The translations under genes were made by a program, and so were the position numbers. A stretch of 64,000 nt of DNA from Heterostelium album PN500 (Eukaryota; Evosea; Eumycetozoa; Acytosteliales; Acytosteliaceae): assembly GCF_000004825.1 (NCBI RefSeq), contig NW_008805065.1, positions 124,001 through 188,000 of the forward strand, written 5' to 3'. Numbering within the stretch: position 1 is the stretch's first letter; the number at the start of each line of letters is the position of its first letter. This document shows, in pieces, positions 22,893-34,792 of this stretch. The notes beneath the pieces are model-generated. The model saw only the letters and a program-made list of their open reading frames with translations. It made no database searches and was not told where the DNA came from.

Positions 22893-25091
22893 TCAATATT
22901 GTTTGTCTGGCATCATAATCTTTGAAAGAATAGCATCTTTTTCGCCGGATGATTCGTTCATCGACGCGTTGCTAAGGGTGACGAATGCATATTGAAAAGC
23001 AGCTTTGACACGACCGAAATTGAATGAACCGGCAGCTACATTTTTACCTGGTGCAAATGGATCACTCACATAGAGATAGGTGGAAAAGTCTCTTGTTATC
23101 TTTTCTTGGTTGTTGCTGCTATTGGTGCTGTCCGTAGTTGTCAATAGATCATCTAATGGGAATGTATACTTTGATTCTTCAATTGAGATACCTGTCTTTT
23201 GATAGTTGAAATTGACACCGTAGTACTCCAAGAATCTCATCAGAGCACAGCCAATATTTAGTCCAGAGACATGATCAGTGTAATCACATTTACATGGTTT
23301 AGCAAACAATGTTGGTTGATTATTATTATTATTGCTATTGTTATTGTTATTATTATTATTATTATTTATATTTGAATGATTTCCATTCATTTGTTTTGTT
23401 GTTGATATTGATGTTGTCGTTGTTGTTGTTGTTGATGATACCACTGCTTCTTGTTGTTGTTGTTGTTGTTGCTGTTGTTGTTGTTGTATTTTCTTTGGAC
23501 AATGTTCATTGTTCTTTAGGAAACTAATCAACATGAGTACAAGACAATAGGAACTTAAACCACCGCTATAGGTGTTATTCAATCCTCGCTCTCTGAGGAA
23601 CCATTTCAATACGATTGCCAGTGGGTACAGACCTACCAATGTTTCTACGTTCTCCGATACTAAATTGCGTGCTGCAATTCCAGTGTGAGGGGAAGTGGGT
23701 GACTCTCTAAAGGAAATGTCAACGGCAATATTGTTTTTGGTTACAAGTTTAATCACGGGAATTCTGGCGGATGGAATACACATCATAGTGAGAATAAAGT
23801 TATTGAGATCGTGTCGAATCTGTTTCTCCAAGACCTCCAACAGGAACTGTGCATTCTTTGAACGGATCGACATGTTCTTACCGTAGTTTACTACGATGTC
23901 GACATCACTCGACGGCAGCCACAGCCCTGTGTAGAAAGAACCGTAGATTTCCAACTCTGCATTGGGCCAGAGTCTCTTGACGACAGTACGAATCATCTCT
24001 ATCACTTGATGACAGTTTTGAACGTGTGGATAGGTACGCTCACCTACATCAGAGACAAAGTCAAGTATCTCTTGGTGCAGACGAATCGAGAAGAGCGGGT
24101 GTGGGTATGGAAGTGGTGGATCGTCCCACGGTTGCCAATGCACCGGGAGTTGTTGTTGGTTCTGTTTGGACATTTGAATCCAATTGAACAGTTTGTTGTG
24201 TCTCCATTCCTTGTAGCGGTCTACCACCTGAAGTTGTTGTTCGGTTTGTTGATGTGGTTGTTGTTGCTGTTGTTGCTGTTGGGTTGCTTGGTTTTGCTGT
24301 TGTGAATTTGGTGTTTCCTGAACTCGTTCTGCTTTTTCTTTTTCCTTTTCTTCCTTTTGCATTATTTCATCGATGATTGGTTCGTTCCATGCATTCTGTT
24401 GCTTGGCATCTTGGAGATAAGGATTAGGTTTCAGTTTGATTGGATTGGAGGAAACAGAGTTGTTGTTGTTATTGTTATTGTTAGAGGTGGTTGTGCTGGT
24501 TGGTCTCCATTCATTGGCCTGATGGAAATGATGTGGATGATGTGGTGGATGTTGATTGCTATATTGACTCGGTTGTAATTGATTGGAAGGTAGTAGAATG
24601 GGAGGAGGTGATGGTTTTGGTGTTGTTGATGTTGGAGTTGATTGACTAGATGATGATGATGTTGTTGTTGTTGAAGTCGCTGCCTTTGGTGGTAGTGTTC
24701 CTGTTACTATTGTTGTTGATGTTGTGGTTGGTGTTGAAGTTGGAGTTGTTGTTGGCTGAGATAACTTGACCGATAACAATGGTGTTGATGTGGTAGTTGG
24801 TTGACCTGCAGAAGATGATCTTTGTGGGAACATTACATTTGATGAACCGTTTTGTTGAATATATGATCTAGTTGGTTTAGGTTGTTTATATGTACATTGT
24901 TGTTGTTGTTGTTGTTGTTGTTGATTTGATGAAGTGTTTGTTGTTGTTGTTGTTGTTGATGTAGTGGAAGTGGTTGAGCTAGTTGATGTAGTGGTATTAT
25001 TATTGTTGCTGTAGCTTGTCAAGATGTTTAATTTCTTTGGTGATTGAGGTGTTGATCTGACATCAGAGGCAGAAGAAGACTTTAAGAGCAT
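22893..25091 (-). CDS. TRF4/TENT4-type non-canonical poly(A) polymerase
   Basis: About 732 aa from the ATG at 25091; an in-frame ATG also exists farther up at 25166 or so inside the neighbouring reading frame. Residues 1-330 are Ser/Thr/Gln/Asn-rich. The catalytic core follows: LHQEILDFVSDV, then GSFYTGLWLPSSDVDIVV (about 382-400; the DVD pair binds metal) and the third Asp in VDISF (about 458). ISFLK and the PAP-associated block NYQKTGISI, FNFGRVKAAFQYAF complete the family signature. A long Gln/Thr/Asn insert splits the PAP-associated domain. These enzymes add short A tails to nuclear RNAs for exosome decay (TRAMP) or mixed tails to mRNAs. The start region lies against, or overlaps, the 3' end of the next gene, leaving no promoter space. 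Confidence 0.85.
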   Translation of the reverse strand: MLLKSSSASDVRSTPQSPKKLNILTSYSNNNNTTTSTSSTTSTTSTTTTTTNTSSNQQQQQQQQQCTYKQPKPTRSYIQQNGSSNVMFPQRSSSAGQPTTTSTPLLSVKLSQPTTTPTSTPTTTSTTIVTGTLPPKAATSTTTTSSSSSQSTPTSTTPKPSPPPILLPSNQLQPSQYSNQHPPHHPHHFHQANEWRPTSTTTSNNNNNNNNSVSSNPIKLKPNPYLQDAKQQNAWNEPIIDEIMQKEEKEKEKAERVQETPNSQQQNQATQQQQQQQQPHQQTEQQLQVVDRYKEWRHNKLFNWIQMSKQNQQQLPVHWQPWDDPPLPYPHPLFSIRLHQEILDFVSDVGERTYPHVQNCHQVIEMIRTVVKRLWPNAELEIYGSFYTGLWLPSSDVDIVVNYGKNMSIRSKNAQFLLEVLEKQIRHDLNNFILTMMCIPSARIPVIKLVTKNNIAVDISFRESPTSPHTGIAARNLVSENVETLVGLYPLAIVLKWFLRERGLNNTYSGGLSSYCLVLMLISFLKNNEHCPKKIQQQQQQQQQQQQEAVVSSTTTTTTTSISTTKQMNGNHSNINNNNNNNNNNSNNNNNQPTLFAKPCKCDYTDHVSGLNIGCALMRFLEYYGVNFNYQKTGISIEESKYTFPLDDLLTTTDSTNSSNNQEKITRDFSTYLYVSDPFAPGKNVAAGSFNFGRVKAAFQYAFVTLSNASMNESSGEKDAILSKIMMPDKQY

Positions 25092-25098
25092 CGATGTT

Positions 25099-27770
25099 TT
25101 AGTTGGTCTGTTTAGGTGAAGATGGCACATTGATATTGGAGATACTGCCACTGAATGATGTGTTGGATGGTGATTGTGACCAATCTTCGAAACTTCGTGA
25201 CATGGAATCAATTGATTTCGACTTTAGCTTCTCCGGTGTATTATTGATAGAAAGTTGGCTGAACATTTCCGTTTCATCGTTGCCATTATTACTTAATGGT
25301 AGATCCTCCCATTCTCCACTAACACGAGTAGAGTTGTTATTATTATTGGTGGTTGTGTTGTTATTGTTATTGTTATTACCACTATTGTTATTATTGTTGT
25401 TATTGTTATTATTACCACTACTGCTACTACTACTACTTGTACTTCCACTTGGCGAGCCGGCATTGCCGATGATGGAACGAGTTGAATAGCGAGAATGATT
25501 CATTGGGTGATCGTCTATATCACCTTCGGAACCAAGCCATAGCATTCCATCTTCGTCTTCGGTGGTCGAGTCAATTGCAACACCAACACCTTTGACAGAC
25601 TCCACCTCCATCGGCAGTGAATGTCTACGTGGTCTCGTCTGGATAGTCTCTTTCTCAGTGTCAGAGTTTGACGATGCATTATCCTCGGTAGTGGCGGAAT
25701 TGACATGAATATGATGTTTCATAGTACGTTCTCTATTGGCATTAATGTAATCTGATTTCTTCTTGCGTTTCTTTCTGCCGGATCCACCACCACTTCTGCC
25801 GCCACCACCACCAGATGTCGAAGTATCATCTCTACTACCACTACCACTGTCTTTTACGGATTTCTTCTTCTTTTTCTTTGTCGGTGTAAGTTGTCCACTC
25901 GATGAAACCGATGACTTTTTCTTTTTCAAACGCTCCTCACTACTAATCAGATCCATAGCTTCCTTATCGATATAATAGTTTTGAAGTTGTGCACCAATCT
26001 CTCTTACTAGAATATCTATTGCTGAACCTATAATTTCCATCATAATTTTATTATTATTATCATAATTAAAATGAATGAAAACATAAATATAAGATAGAGT
26101 AATAAAGTGTTAGTAAGTTATTTTTAGACATATTTCAAAAACCATTTGTTTTAAACAAACAATCAAAATGACATACCTGCTCTTTCCAGTGGTGAAAAAC
26201 AAAGAAACTCTATAAATTGTATAGGATTCTGTGTCAGTGCTTCTTCAAAGATTGTCTTTATCGATGACATATCATCATATACCGATGACATTGATCTTGT
26301 TTCATGTTGATCTGCATTATTATTATTGTTGTTGTTATTGCTACCACTACCACTATTACTATTATTAGATGTATTAGAAGTCGAACCACTACTACTTCCA
26401 AGCTTTAAACTACTTCCACTTGATTTCTTTGTTGTATTTGTTGATTTACTTAATTGTTTATTACCACTATTACTACTGCTACTATTATTATTATTAGTGT
26501 TGTTATTGTTATTGTTGTTATTTGTATTATTATTGTTGTTATTAGCACTAGTATTATTATTATTATTGTTATTACTATTAGAACTAGTATTATTGTTATT
26601 ATTTAATAATGAAATATTATCAATTTCAATTGACGCAATTAAAGTATCTTTTAATATGTTTAATAGGATATCTAGTTGTTCGAGGTAGTCAACTTCATGT
26701 TCATTCGATTCATGACGTAGTGTTTGAAATATAGAGTTTAAACTGTTGTTTAGCTTGCTGGCAGCGTATCGCTCACGTTCCACACGTGACAAACCATTCC
26801 AAAAGTTCTTTAATCTACGTTTTCTACTATCCATTGCAATTGTCTTGTCTTTCTTCCTCAGTATACTAATACTAATATTACTATTATCAATTGGTGGTAT
26901 TGTTGTTGTTGTTGATGATGTTGCTGAAGATGTTGATGTAGTTGTAGTTGTAGCTGTTGTTGATGTTGCATTAGATAATGTCGACATTATACAATTACTA
27001 TTATTGTTATTGCTGTTGTTTGTCGATGGCTCGATACCAAATTGCTTACAATAGCTCGTCCATATCAGCTTCTCGAAAAGTGCAGATATATATTCACCTA
27101 GAGTGAAGTAACCTTTCGATATGAACCAATTGGGAGTGGCGCAACGATACTCCTTGACTGCACTCTCGTAGACCATCGGACAGAACACCGAGAGGAATCC
27201 ACCCTGCGTCAGTGTCGTCAACAACTCCAACAACTCGCTATTGGTAATGCCATTCGACTCCACCGTGAATGTATCAAGATAACTAGTGGTATCACACAAT
27301 CTAACCAAATCAATGATTCTGTACAAACAAAAACAACAATAATAATGTCATTGACAAGTGATTGATAAGTAAGTATATACAATTACAACTAATATGTTTA
27401 GTAGTTTGATCACTACTATTACTACTACTACTTACTTTTGTTCGGCATCACCTACTATCTTTGGAAAGAAGAATAAACCGAGTGATGACTCCAGTGATGA
27501 TCTCGTTTTGAATTGTAGATTGCGTAGTGGGTTGGAGAGATCGGGTTTGATGTGCTTCTTGAGTTGTTGGTCGATGAACGATAGTCCAGGGATGTTTGGT
27601 CCAAAGTCATCGTCCATCGGTAGGAAGAATCCATGACCTTGATTCTTACATTTCAAGTACATCGCCCTCAGTTTATCACATTCCTCCTTATTGAAATCTG
27701 TCAAAACAAAACAAAGATCTTCTGGTGGTAATGAAAGAAACCAACTTCTAACTTGTTTTCTATGATCCAT
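25099..27770 (-). CDS. Unknown three-exon protein upstream of the TRF4-like gene
   Basis: Exons 27770-27436, 27318-26177, 26027-25099; 801 aa, phases agree. The N-terminal 220 residues look folded: RSWFLSLPPEDLCFVLTDF, GLSFIDQQLKKHI, then TFTVESNGITNSELLELL. A conserved-looking segment LKNFWNGLSRVERERYAASK follows, separated by Thr/Ser and Asn tracts. Exon 3 begins with a helix (AIDILVREIGAQLQNYYID), then Lys-rich and Ser/Gly/Asn-rich sequence ending SISNINVPSSPKQTN. I do not recognise the family. The stop lies 7 bp before the first clear ATG of the TRF4-like gene, and the two frames overlap by about 110 bp if the latter starts further up. A single fused gene with an unrecognised intron or assembly error is a real alternative. 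Confidence 0.7.
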
Positions 27771-28730
27771 TATTAAATCTATTATCTATTGATCTATGAC
27801 TTTATCTAATGATCTAATTATCTACTTTATTTAAAGATATATATAAACTTTACTTTACTTTACTAAAAAAAAAAAAAAACAAAATAGTGTAAACAAAACA
27901 AAACAATCTAGACAATAATAATTAAAAAAATAATAATGAATTGAATTATAATAGATTTAATCTTAATGTTTACAAATAAAATAGGATTGATTATATTGAT
28001 TATATAGATTAAAAATGATTTGAATTATCATCCCTACTTTAAGAAAAAAAAAAAGCTAAACTTTTGTTTACAACGTTGTTATTATTGTTTGTTTTTATAT
28101 AATTTATTTACAACAATTATAAATATATTTATATTTATAAATCTATATTTAAAATAAATAATAACTAATTTACTAAAATAGAAAAGATTTTTTTCTTTCC
28201 TCTTCCTATTTGATGTGATATCTACTGATGTTGATTTCTTTTATGTAATTATTTTTTATTATTATTTATTTTAGATTGAATTGTTGTTGTTTTTGTTGTT
28301 TGATATTGTTAAAAATGAATAAAAATAACTATAACCAATAAAGATTATACTTTACATAAAAATTGAAATTTAATTATTTTTATTATTTTTGTTTTTCTGT
28401 TTTTTGTTTTTTTTTTTTTTTTTTTAATAGACAGACACCCACACACAGAACTTGAACTGACAATAATAATAAGTTCAAATTGTTAACATATATGTTAATG
28501 TGAGTGAGAGATGAGAAATACTTTTGAAATTTTATTTAATCATTTTTTTTTTTCATTATTGTTTGTTTGTTATGTTTTTTGATTTAATTTTATAAATAAA
28601 ACAAACTTTGTTGTAAACTCAATCTGGTTGATATCCAATCTAGTTATTAAATTTTAATTGGAAATTTCGAATAATAATATTAAAAAAGATAAAAGTTTAC
28701 AAAATTTTTGTATTTTATTTTTTTTGATTA
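27771..28730. other. AT-rich spacer
   Basis: Between the start of the minus-strand unknown gene and the 3' end of the PDI-like gene. Homopolymer A/T tracts only; no gene or structured repeat seen. Confidence 0.7.
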
Positions 28731-29350
28731 CTATGATGATCTTTTTTTAGAATAATTTGGTTTAAATTCATTTCCATTGATTTCATCTTGAATGAATTCA
28801 CTTAGCTCTTTGACATCTAAATCACCTTGATATATGATGGCTTGTTGACGTTTCCCAGAGAAGAGAATTGCCATCGATCTACTCTCCATTCCACCATGAT
28901 CCATACAATTAACAGTGTTCTCATAGCATTGTACTCTTGCAATCATAAAGTTTGCTTCGTTTGCAAAGATACTCGACAGTGCTTCGAATCTTGGAACGTA
29001 AAGTGCTTTATCGTGTCCACTGAATCCATAATAATATTGCACGAGAACACTCTTATTCTCTTTATTATAAAGAATATCTAACACATTATCACCCGATAAT
29101 TCAACAATAGTAATAGGTGTACCTACAATCTTACATATTTCTCTTATATCTCTAGAGAATCGAATTTGAAGTAATTGCAATCAAATTAGTTGGTTTGTTA
29201 ATATATTGTTGTTGATTTAGCTAAATCTTACTTACTTTGATGTTACTATAATATATTCATCAATATTCTTATTGTTATTGTTATTATGAATTAGAACTTG
29301 TTCCATATGTTTGTTATTTGATTTTGAAATATTATCTAAAATATCTGTTA

Positions 29351-29381
<31 letters not shown>

Positions 29382-29696
29382 ATCGGCTGCTGATTGTAAT
29401 ATCTGTTTACATAGTGCTTCATTTTCATTACAATCGATTCCTCTTATGATTATATTGGGAAAAGGTTTAATTTTCTGTTGTAAATAATGATAGAATTCAA
29501 AAGTATCGTAATTCCAATATAACTCTAGTAACACTGCTTGATTATTTGTTTTTGCATCGTTGATCGTCTCTTTATAATTATCTTGATTCAATAGCTTTAT
29601 ATAAAATGAACTAGCCTGACTCTCTACCAATGTAGAATGATTTATGAACAATACAAATAAAATAGATAATAATATTGATAATCTATATTTTAACAT
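28731..29696 (-). CDS. PDI-like secretory thioredoxin-fold protein without CxxC
   Basis: Exons 29696-29236 and 29151-28731; 293 aa. Residues 1-26 are a signal peptide (YRLSILLSILFVLFINHS). Residues 30-110 resemble a degenerate thioredoxin domain (AVLLELYWNYDTFEFYHYLQ), followed by a Gln run and an Asn run. Residues 165-280 match an a-type PDI domain: VELSGDNVLDILYN, SVLVQYYYGFSGHDKALYVPRF, FMIARVQCYENTVNC, FSGKRQQAIIYQGDLDV, ELSEFIQDEI. Where PDI has WCGHCK this protein has FSGHDK, so it cannot do disulfide exchange at that site. The C-terminus KKRSS is not an ER-retention signal. Likely a binding or chaperone role in the secretory pathway. Confidence 0.8.
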
Positions 29697-30545
29697 ATTT
29701 TCGAAATGTTAATTAATTAATCAAATGAATCATCATCTTTTATCATGATCTTAAGAATAAATGATCATTACATTAATAAATGAAAAAATTGTTAAGTCTT
29801 GCACTTTTTTTTTCACATTATTTTGATGATTCACCTGATTTGGTGACTCATTTAAATAAGATCTTTAGTGATTGCAATATGATAGGAAAGCAGCACATCA
29901 TTACATTAACTAACTGAATTCAAGCTAGAGATAAATTGAATAGTACTCTAGTGTTTCTTTCAATAAGTTTAATCAATTCAATATATCCGCTATTCTGGTT
30001 TTATTGAAATGATCAACCAAACTAACAAAATACTCACTTCTCATATATTCATTCACAGTCGGTCTGTCTGGTTGGACCAGCCATTTTCATTCAAGATCAA
30101 AATCAAATCGTGTACTTCTTTATTTTGAAATATAAAAAATAAATAAAGCATGTTGTTTTAATATAAAAAAATTATATAAACTATATAATCATAATACAGT
30201 TGTTATTTGATATCACTTAAACTAATCGATATATCTCTAGAGTATAATTTGATTATATAAGCATATGTTACAATATTGAGGGTATCCGCATTCTTGGTAT
30301 TGTTTTTAAATAGATACTATCTATGCTATCACTTTTAGAAAATTTGAATCTATTTATATATTTATATTTATATAAATGAGAAAAGTAAAGAATATATTAT
30401 AGACTTTGTAGAAAATTCAAAAATAGAAATGGTTTAAAAATTAATCTAGATTTAAAATAACGGTTTGATTTTTATTCAAACACGACAAACAACAAATAAA
30501 CTAAAAATAATACTGTTATAACAACATCAAGAAATAAAATAAATA
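29697..30545. promoter_or_regulatory. Divergent promoter region
   Basis: 850 bp between two divergent start codons (PDI-like gene, minus; GPKOW gene, plus). AT-rich, with oligo-T tracts; no specific box can be assigned. Confidence 0.5.
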
Positions 30546-32300
30546 ATGAATGTTGTTAATATTGTAAAGAATAATGATAATGATTATAAAAATCATGAAG
30601 AAAAAGATAAAGAAGAAAGCAATAGTGATGATAATCTAAATGGTAAATCAAAGAGTACTATTAGTTTTTCATTTAAAAGCAATAGTAGCAGTATTAATAG
30701 TAATAGTAGTAATAATAATAATAGTAGCAATCAAAAAAGAAAAGAACCAGAAAAGAAACAAGAAAACTTTATTACATCACTTGAAGGTACAAAGATTACC
30801 TCTAGCATATCAGATGAAAAACCTTTACCGAAACCACCGAAAGTAATACCATTATCAGAACAAAGACATATAAATAGTATAACTGAAATAGAAACATCAA
30901 TATCAACAACAATATCGACAACAACATCGACAAGTAAATCAACAAATACATTTGAAAATATAATTAAAACAGAAAGAGAAGAAAAAGATAAATTTAAAAG
31001 ATTGAAATCTGATAATAATAGTAGTAGTGATAAAAATGAAGATGATAATAGTAATACTTTTAAACCAAAACAACATGGATTACAAATAATAAAACAAAAG
31101 GATAAGAACAAACAAAAAGATGATAATAATAGTAGTGGTAGTAATAGACAAGAGATAAAATCATTGATTGGAAATAAGAAGAATGATGATCATAAGGATG
31201 TGGAGATGAATCAAGTAGTAAAGGTTAGACCATTGATTGAAAAGTTGGATGGTCTGGATCGATTCGATAACGACGATGATAAGTTTAAGTTTGATGTTGA
31301 ATCTCGACCGGAGGAAGCGGACAATGAAGATTACGAGGAGACACCGATCGAGGTGTTTGGCGAAGCGATGCTCCGTGGCATGGGATGGCAACCCGGTCAA
31401 GCAATAGGTCTAACCAACAAGGGTCTGAATGAACCGATTCAGTTTGTTAAGCGACCGGGTTACCGATTGGGACTTGGTGCGCAACCGAAGGATGTAGACG
31501 ACAAAGACAAACGCTATCTGGTTGCACAGAAAGGTGAAGACGGTAAAGTTAGACACATGGTAGGGATCTCTGAGAAGCTGGTACCGATGAACAAGAGTGG
31601 TTCACAATCATACAACGTAGGTGAAAGAGTATTAGTAATCAGTGGGCAACACGAAGGAATGTACGCAGAGATTGATTCCATCCCCAAAGATTCCGACGAC
31701 AAGCTAGTTATCATATTCAAATCAAATGAACGTGCAGTCATTAACAAAGTAGATATACAACTAATTGAAAAGACATCAAATTCAAACTCAACATCATCAT
31801 CATCATCATCATCTAAACAACAACAACAACAACCTGTTAAATCAATAAGTAAAAGTAGTAGTAGTAGTAGTAATAGTAATAATAGTAAAAGCAGTAGTAG
31901 TAGGGTTGACGATGAACCAATGTGGTTAAGAAATAATGTGTTGGTAAAGATAGTTAGTAAGAGTTTGGCGGATGGAAAGTATTATAATAAGAAAGCAAAG
32001 GTGATAGATATTGTTGGTGAGAAGTTATGTTGTTTGGAGTTATTGGATAGTGGTGTGGTGCTAGAGAATATTAAACAAAGAATGTTGGAAACAGCTATTC
32101 CAAGAGAAAAAGGTGCTTCCGTTTGTGTTGTACAAGGTAAACATCGTGGTCGTCTAGGTTCACTCGTAGAAAGAACTACCAATTCTAAACGTAGAGAAGT
32201 CGCTATCATTCAACTGATAGGCGATCTATCGGTACAGGAATTCGATTTAGATGATATCTGTCAGTTCATCGGTAATAGAGATAGTGAATATCATACTTAA
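30546..32300 (+). CDS. gpkow: GPKOW/Spp2-type splicing factor (G-patch and KOW)
   Basis: Intronless, 584 aa. The N-terminal family signatures are in order: ISFSFK (about 40), ENFITSLEGTKI (about 75), KVIPL (about 98). A G-patch occupies about 258-305 (VFGEAMLRGMGWQPGQAIGL, then RPGYRLGLGA). KOW 1 is near 357-405 (GERVLVISGQHEGMYAEID) and KOW 2 near 525-575 (GASVCVVQGKHRGRLGSLVE). This is the layout of human GPKOW and plant MOS2, related to yeast Spp2, which activates the DEAH helicase Prp2/DHX16 on the spliceosome through the G-patch. Ser/Asn/Lys-rich spacers are lineage style. It converges on BUB3, with 130 bp between the stop codons. Confidence 0.92.
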   Translation: MNVVNIVKNNDNDYKNHEEKDKEESNSDDNLNGKSKSTISFSFKSNSSSINSNSSNNNNSSNQKRKEPEKKQENFITSLEGTKITSSISDEKPLPKPPKVIPLSEQRHINSITEIETSISTTISTTTSTSKSTNTFENIIKTEREEKDKFKRLKSDNNSSSDKNEDDNSNTFKPKQHGLQIIKQKDKNKQKDDNNSSGSNRQEIKSLIGNKKNDDHKDVEMNQVVKVRPLIEKLDGLDRFDNDDDKFKFDVESRPEEADNEDYEETPIEVFGEAMLRGMGWQPGQAIGLTNKGLNEPIQFVKRPGYRLGLGAQPKDVDDKDKRYLVAQKGEDGKVRHMVGISEKLVPMNKSGSQSYNVGERVLVISGQHEGMYAEIDSIPKDSDDKLVIIFKSNERAVINKVDIQLIEKTSNSNSTSSSSSSSKQQQQQPVKSISKSSSSSSNSNNSKSSSSRVDDEPMWLRNNVLVKIVSKSLADGKYYNKKAKVIDIVGEKLCCLELLDSGVVLENIKQRMLETAIPREKGASVCVVQGKHRGRLGSLVERTTNSKRREVAIIQLIGDLSVQEFDLDDICQFIGNRDSEYHT

Positions 32301-32430
32301 AATAAATGTGATTATTATCAATCGATTGTTGTGTCATTCTATAATATCATCTCAAATAAAAGATCTTAAACAATTGTTGATATGTAACATATGCTAAACT
32401 ATTATTATATTGATATTGCTGTTGATTATA

Positions 32431-33712
32431 TTATTTTCCAAATGGTTTTATCTTTTCATTAACTGTATGAATAAATATTTGATCATTTGGATGACTTGAA
32501 TTTAAAAAAGATAGATTGATTATTAGTATACTAATTAGAATGATGATAGTAATGATAATAACATGATTATGTTTATGATACATACTCTTTTTCACCTTCT
32601 TCATATGTATAGGATGATGCAACTGCTAATAGATTACCTTCTGAATTGAATGCTAATGCTGATATAGATGTTGGATAGTGTTTCAAATGGAATAATCTCT
32701 TTCTATTCTGTCCATCCCAATAATATACATTACCATCACATCCACCTGTTGCAAATGTTCCATATCTATATATTGATAGACACAATATATATATTAGTAT
32801 TATATTATATGATTAAACAGATAACCTGTTGAATGTTGATATTAATATTTACATTGGATGAAAAGCAATTGTATTAACTGGATAAACAACATCTACACCT
32901 GCTTCATTCGCACGATGACATTTGAATGCATATTTCTTTGCCTGTTGTTCCTTTGGATCGAAATACTCCATTCCTATACGACCTTCGACCGATGCCAACG
33001 CGTAGCCACTGCCATCGATAAACGTTCTGATACATCGCGTTTGGAATTTGATAGAGGATTCACGTTTCTGTACGGGTTGTTGCATTTGACGCGTATCGAA
33101 TATCGTTATCATCTTGTCGGCCGTTCCTACCACTAGCCAGTTGGCGGTGGTCGACATCGTGAATATCTGTGCTTCGAGGTTGTGTTGGTGCATCTCTTTC
33201 GGTTGATGAGGATCGCGCACGTCCCACGCCTTTAGGATGCCATCCCAGCCACCGCTGAACAGCAGCTGTGACTCGTGGTTATAGGCGAGAGCACGCACTC
33301 CCTTCTCGTGCGATCCTATATCGCTGGCGACACCACTAGCGACATCGTAACTCTTGATTCGACCAGAGATATCACTGGAGAACACCCGACTCTTGTCTTG
33401 TACACAGCCATCCAACACAGCGACATCATGATTATACTGCCATCTCTGAACATTACCTGTTGTATCATAACATCTAACTGACTTTGAAAATGATATTATA
33501 GTTGTTCGAACAATTAATTGTTGTTAGTTAGTTAGTTAATAGGAATGAATTCATTTCTATCTTTATAATCTAGTCGAATCGAATTGAATCTCGATTGATC
33601 ACACACATACAGTATCCCATGAAGTAACTAACAGTAAATTGGTTTGAGGTATGAAATTCAATGAAGAGATACCATCTTGTGGTGGTAGTCTTAATTCAAA
33701 GTAATCTGTCAT
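32431..33712 (-). CDS. bub3: Mitotic checkpoint WD40 protein Bub3
   Basis: Exons 33712-33611, 33481-32853, 32765-32586, 32494-32431; 324 aa, the length of Bub3. Family-diagnostic stretches: [121 protein letters not shown]. The short last exon supplies [12 protein letters not shown] and the basic tail KIKPFGK. It binds GLEBS motifs of BUB1/BUBR1 at kinetochores; the related Rae1 is excluded by the EGR-EYFDP block. The second exon uses the acceptor at 33482 (phase 0); a nearby alternative acceptor breaks the frame. Confidence 0.95.
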
Positions 33713-34045
33713 TTTTAATATTATTATATTATGTACAAAAAAATAAATAAAAAGATATATTAATATATAAATCTTGTAAGTTAAAAAAAATTTTGCCGCC
33801 TTTTTAACTTTACAAAAACTTTTACTATATTTAAAAAAAAAACATATTCTGAAAAGGAATGAGAATACTAGTTGATTATGTGCCAAATATAATAATCATC
33901 AACATTCTTGTAAGAGCCTATTAATATTTCATTATTTGTTTGGACCTTCTGGATCGAAAGTGAAGATAGAGAATTATCATCATCTATCGAACTTAACTTT
34001 TTAACATATATTTACAATTAAAGTATAAACAATGATTGGATTCTT

Positions 34046-34290
34046 TTAAAGATATCATGTCTGTTGAATAGCTACAATCAACTCATTCATTTGCTTAGGA
34101 AATTCGTACCATTGGTCAACCAACTGTAAGCACACCTTTGATACAACCAAGAAGTTTTAAACCAGCTAACACCTCAAAGAGATTCACTAGATGACATAAA
34201 GAACTATCGTATTCAATAACCATGCTCGATTTAAATATTAAAAGTCTAAAAGCTCTACAAAAAATCAGCCAAACACCTCAAACCAAATAA
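34046..34290. repeat. Dispersed repeat relic, copy B
   Basis: Carries CATTTGCTTAGGAAATTCG, then CCAACTGT, CACACCTTTGATACAACCAA and CAGCTAACAC blocks, in the same order as 35970-36065. More decayed than copy A. Confidence 0.65.
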
Positions 34291-34539
34291 TAAGGAAACA
34301 ATAAAATAATTAATTGTAAATATTAATTAAAATTCCAAGAATTGAAAGTTTGTTTATATTATAATAATTAATTGAAGATACAATTGAATTGATTTTCAGA
34401 AAAAAAAAAAAAAGAACTGAAACCAAACTCTTTCATAGTATTTTGTAACTATAAAAATTTTATTATCATTTCTATTGAAGAAATATTCAAAAATCAGGTT
34501 TGTTTGATTTTTGAGAACCCAGCATAATTTTCTGGTTTA

Positions 34540-34792
34540 TTAACCTAAAAGACCATTTACCAATCCAAGTACACTGTCTAATAAACCAGAAACAGTTTCA
34601 CCAAGACCACCAGTACTGGTGTTGGAAGTTTGACCAGAAAGACTTCCACTTGATGATCCAAAGTTTTTGGTCATTGACGATGTGTTTCCAACATTTCCGA
34701 GTGAAGTTAAGGATTCTATTTGAAGTAAAAAAAATATTAATTTTATTTTTTAGGAATTTAATCAATCTATTTAAATACTTACTTATTAACAT
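34540..34792 (-). CDS. HssA/2C-like small Ser/Gly-rich protein
   Basis: A 10-nt first exon (34792-34783: three codons plus one base) splices across a 67-nt GT-AG intron to 34715-34540, giving 61 aa. The start MLIKSLTSLGNVG, a Ser/Gly/Thr-rich middle (SSSGSLSGQTSNTSTGG) and a hydrophobic end (SGLLDSVLGLVNGLLG) follow the plan of the small dictyostelid HssA/2C/7E-type proteins, many of which are expressed in development. The tiny first exon ending just before the Lys-Ser pair also fits that family. Function unknown. The family match is from memory of the pattern. Confidence 0.65.

Noticed and set aside
23309-27054. Long plus-strand ORFs rich in Leu/Val opposite the TRF4-like and unknown genes.
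   Set aside because: They are antisense readings of poly-Asn, poly-Gln and poly-Thr codons.
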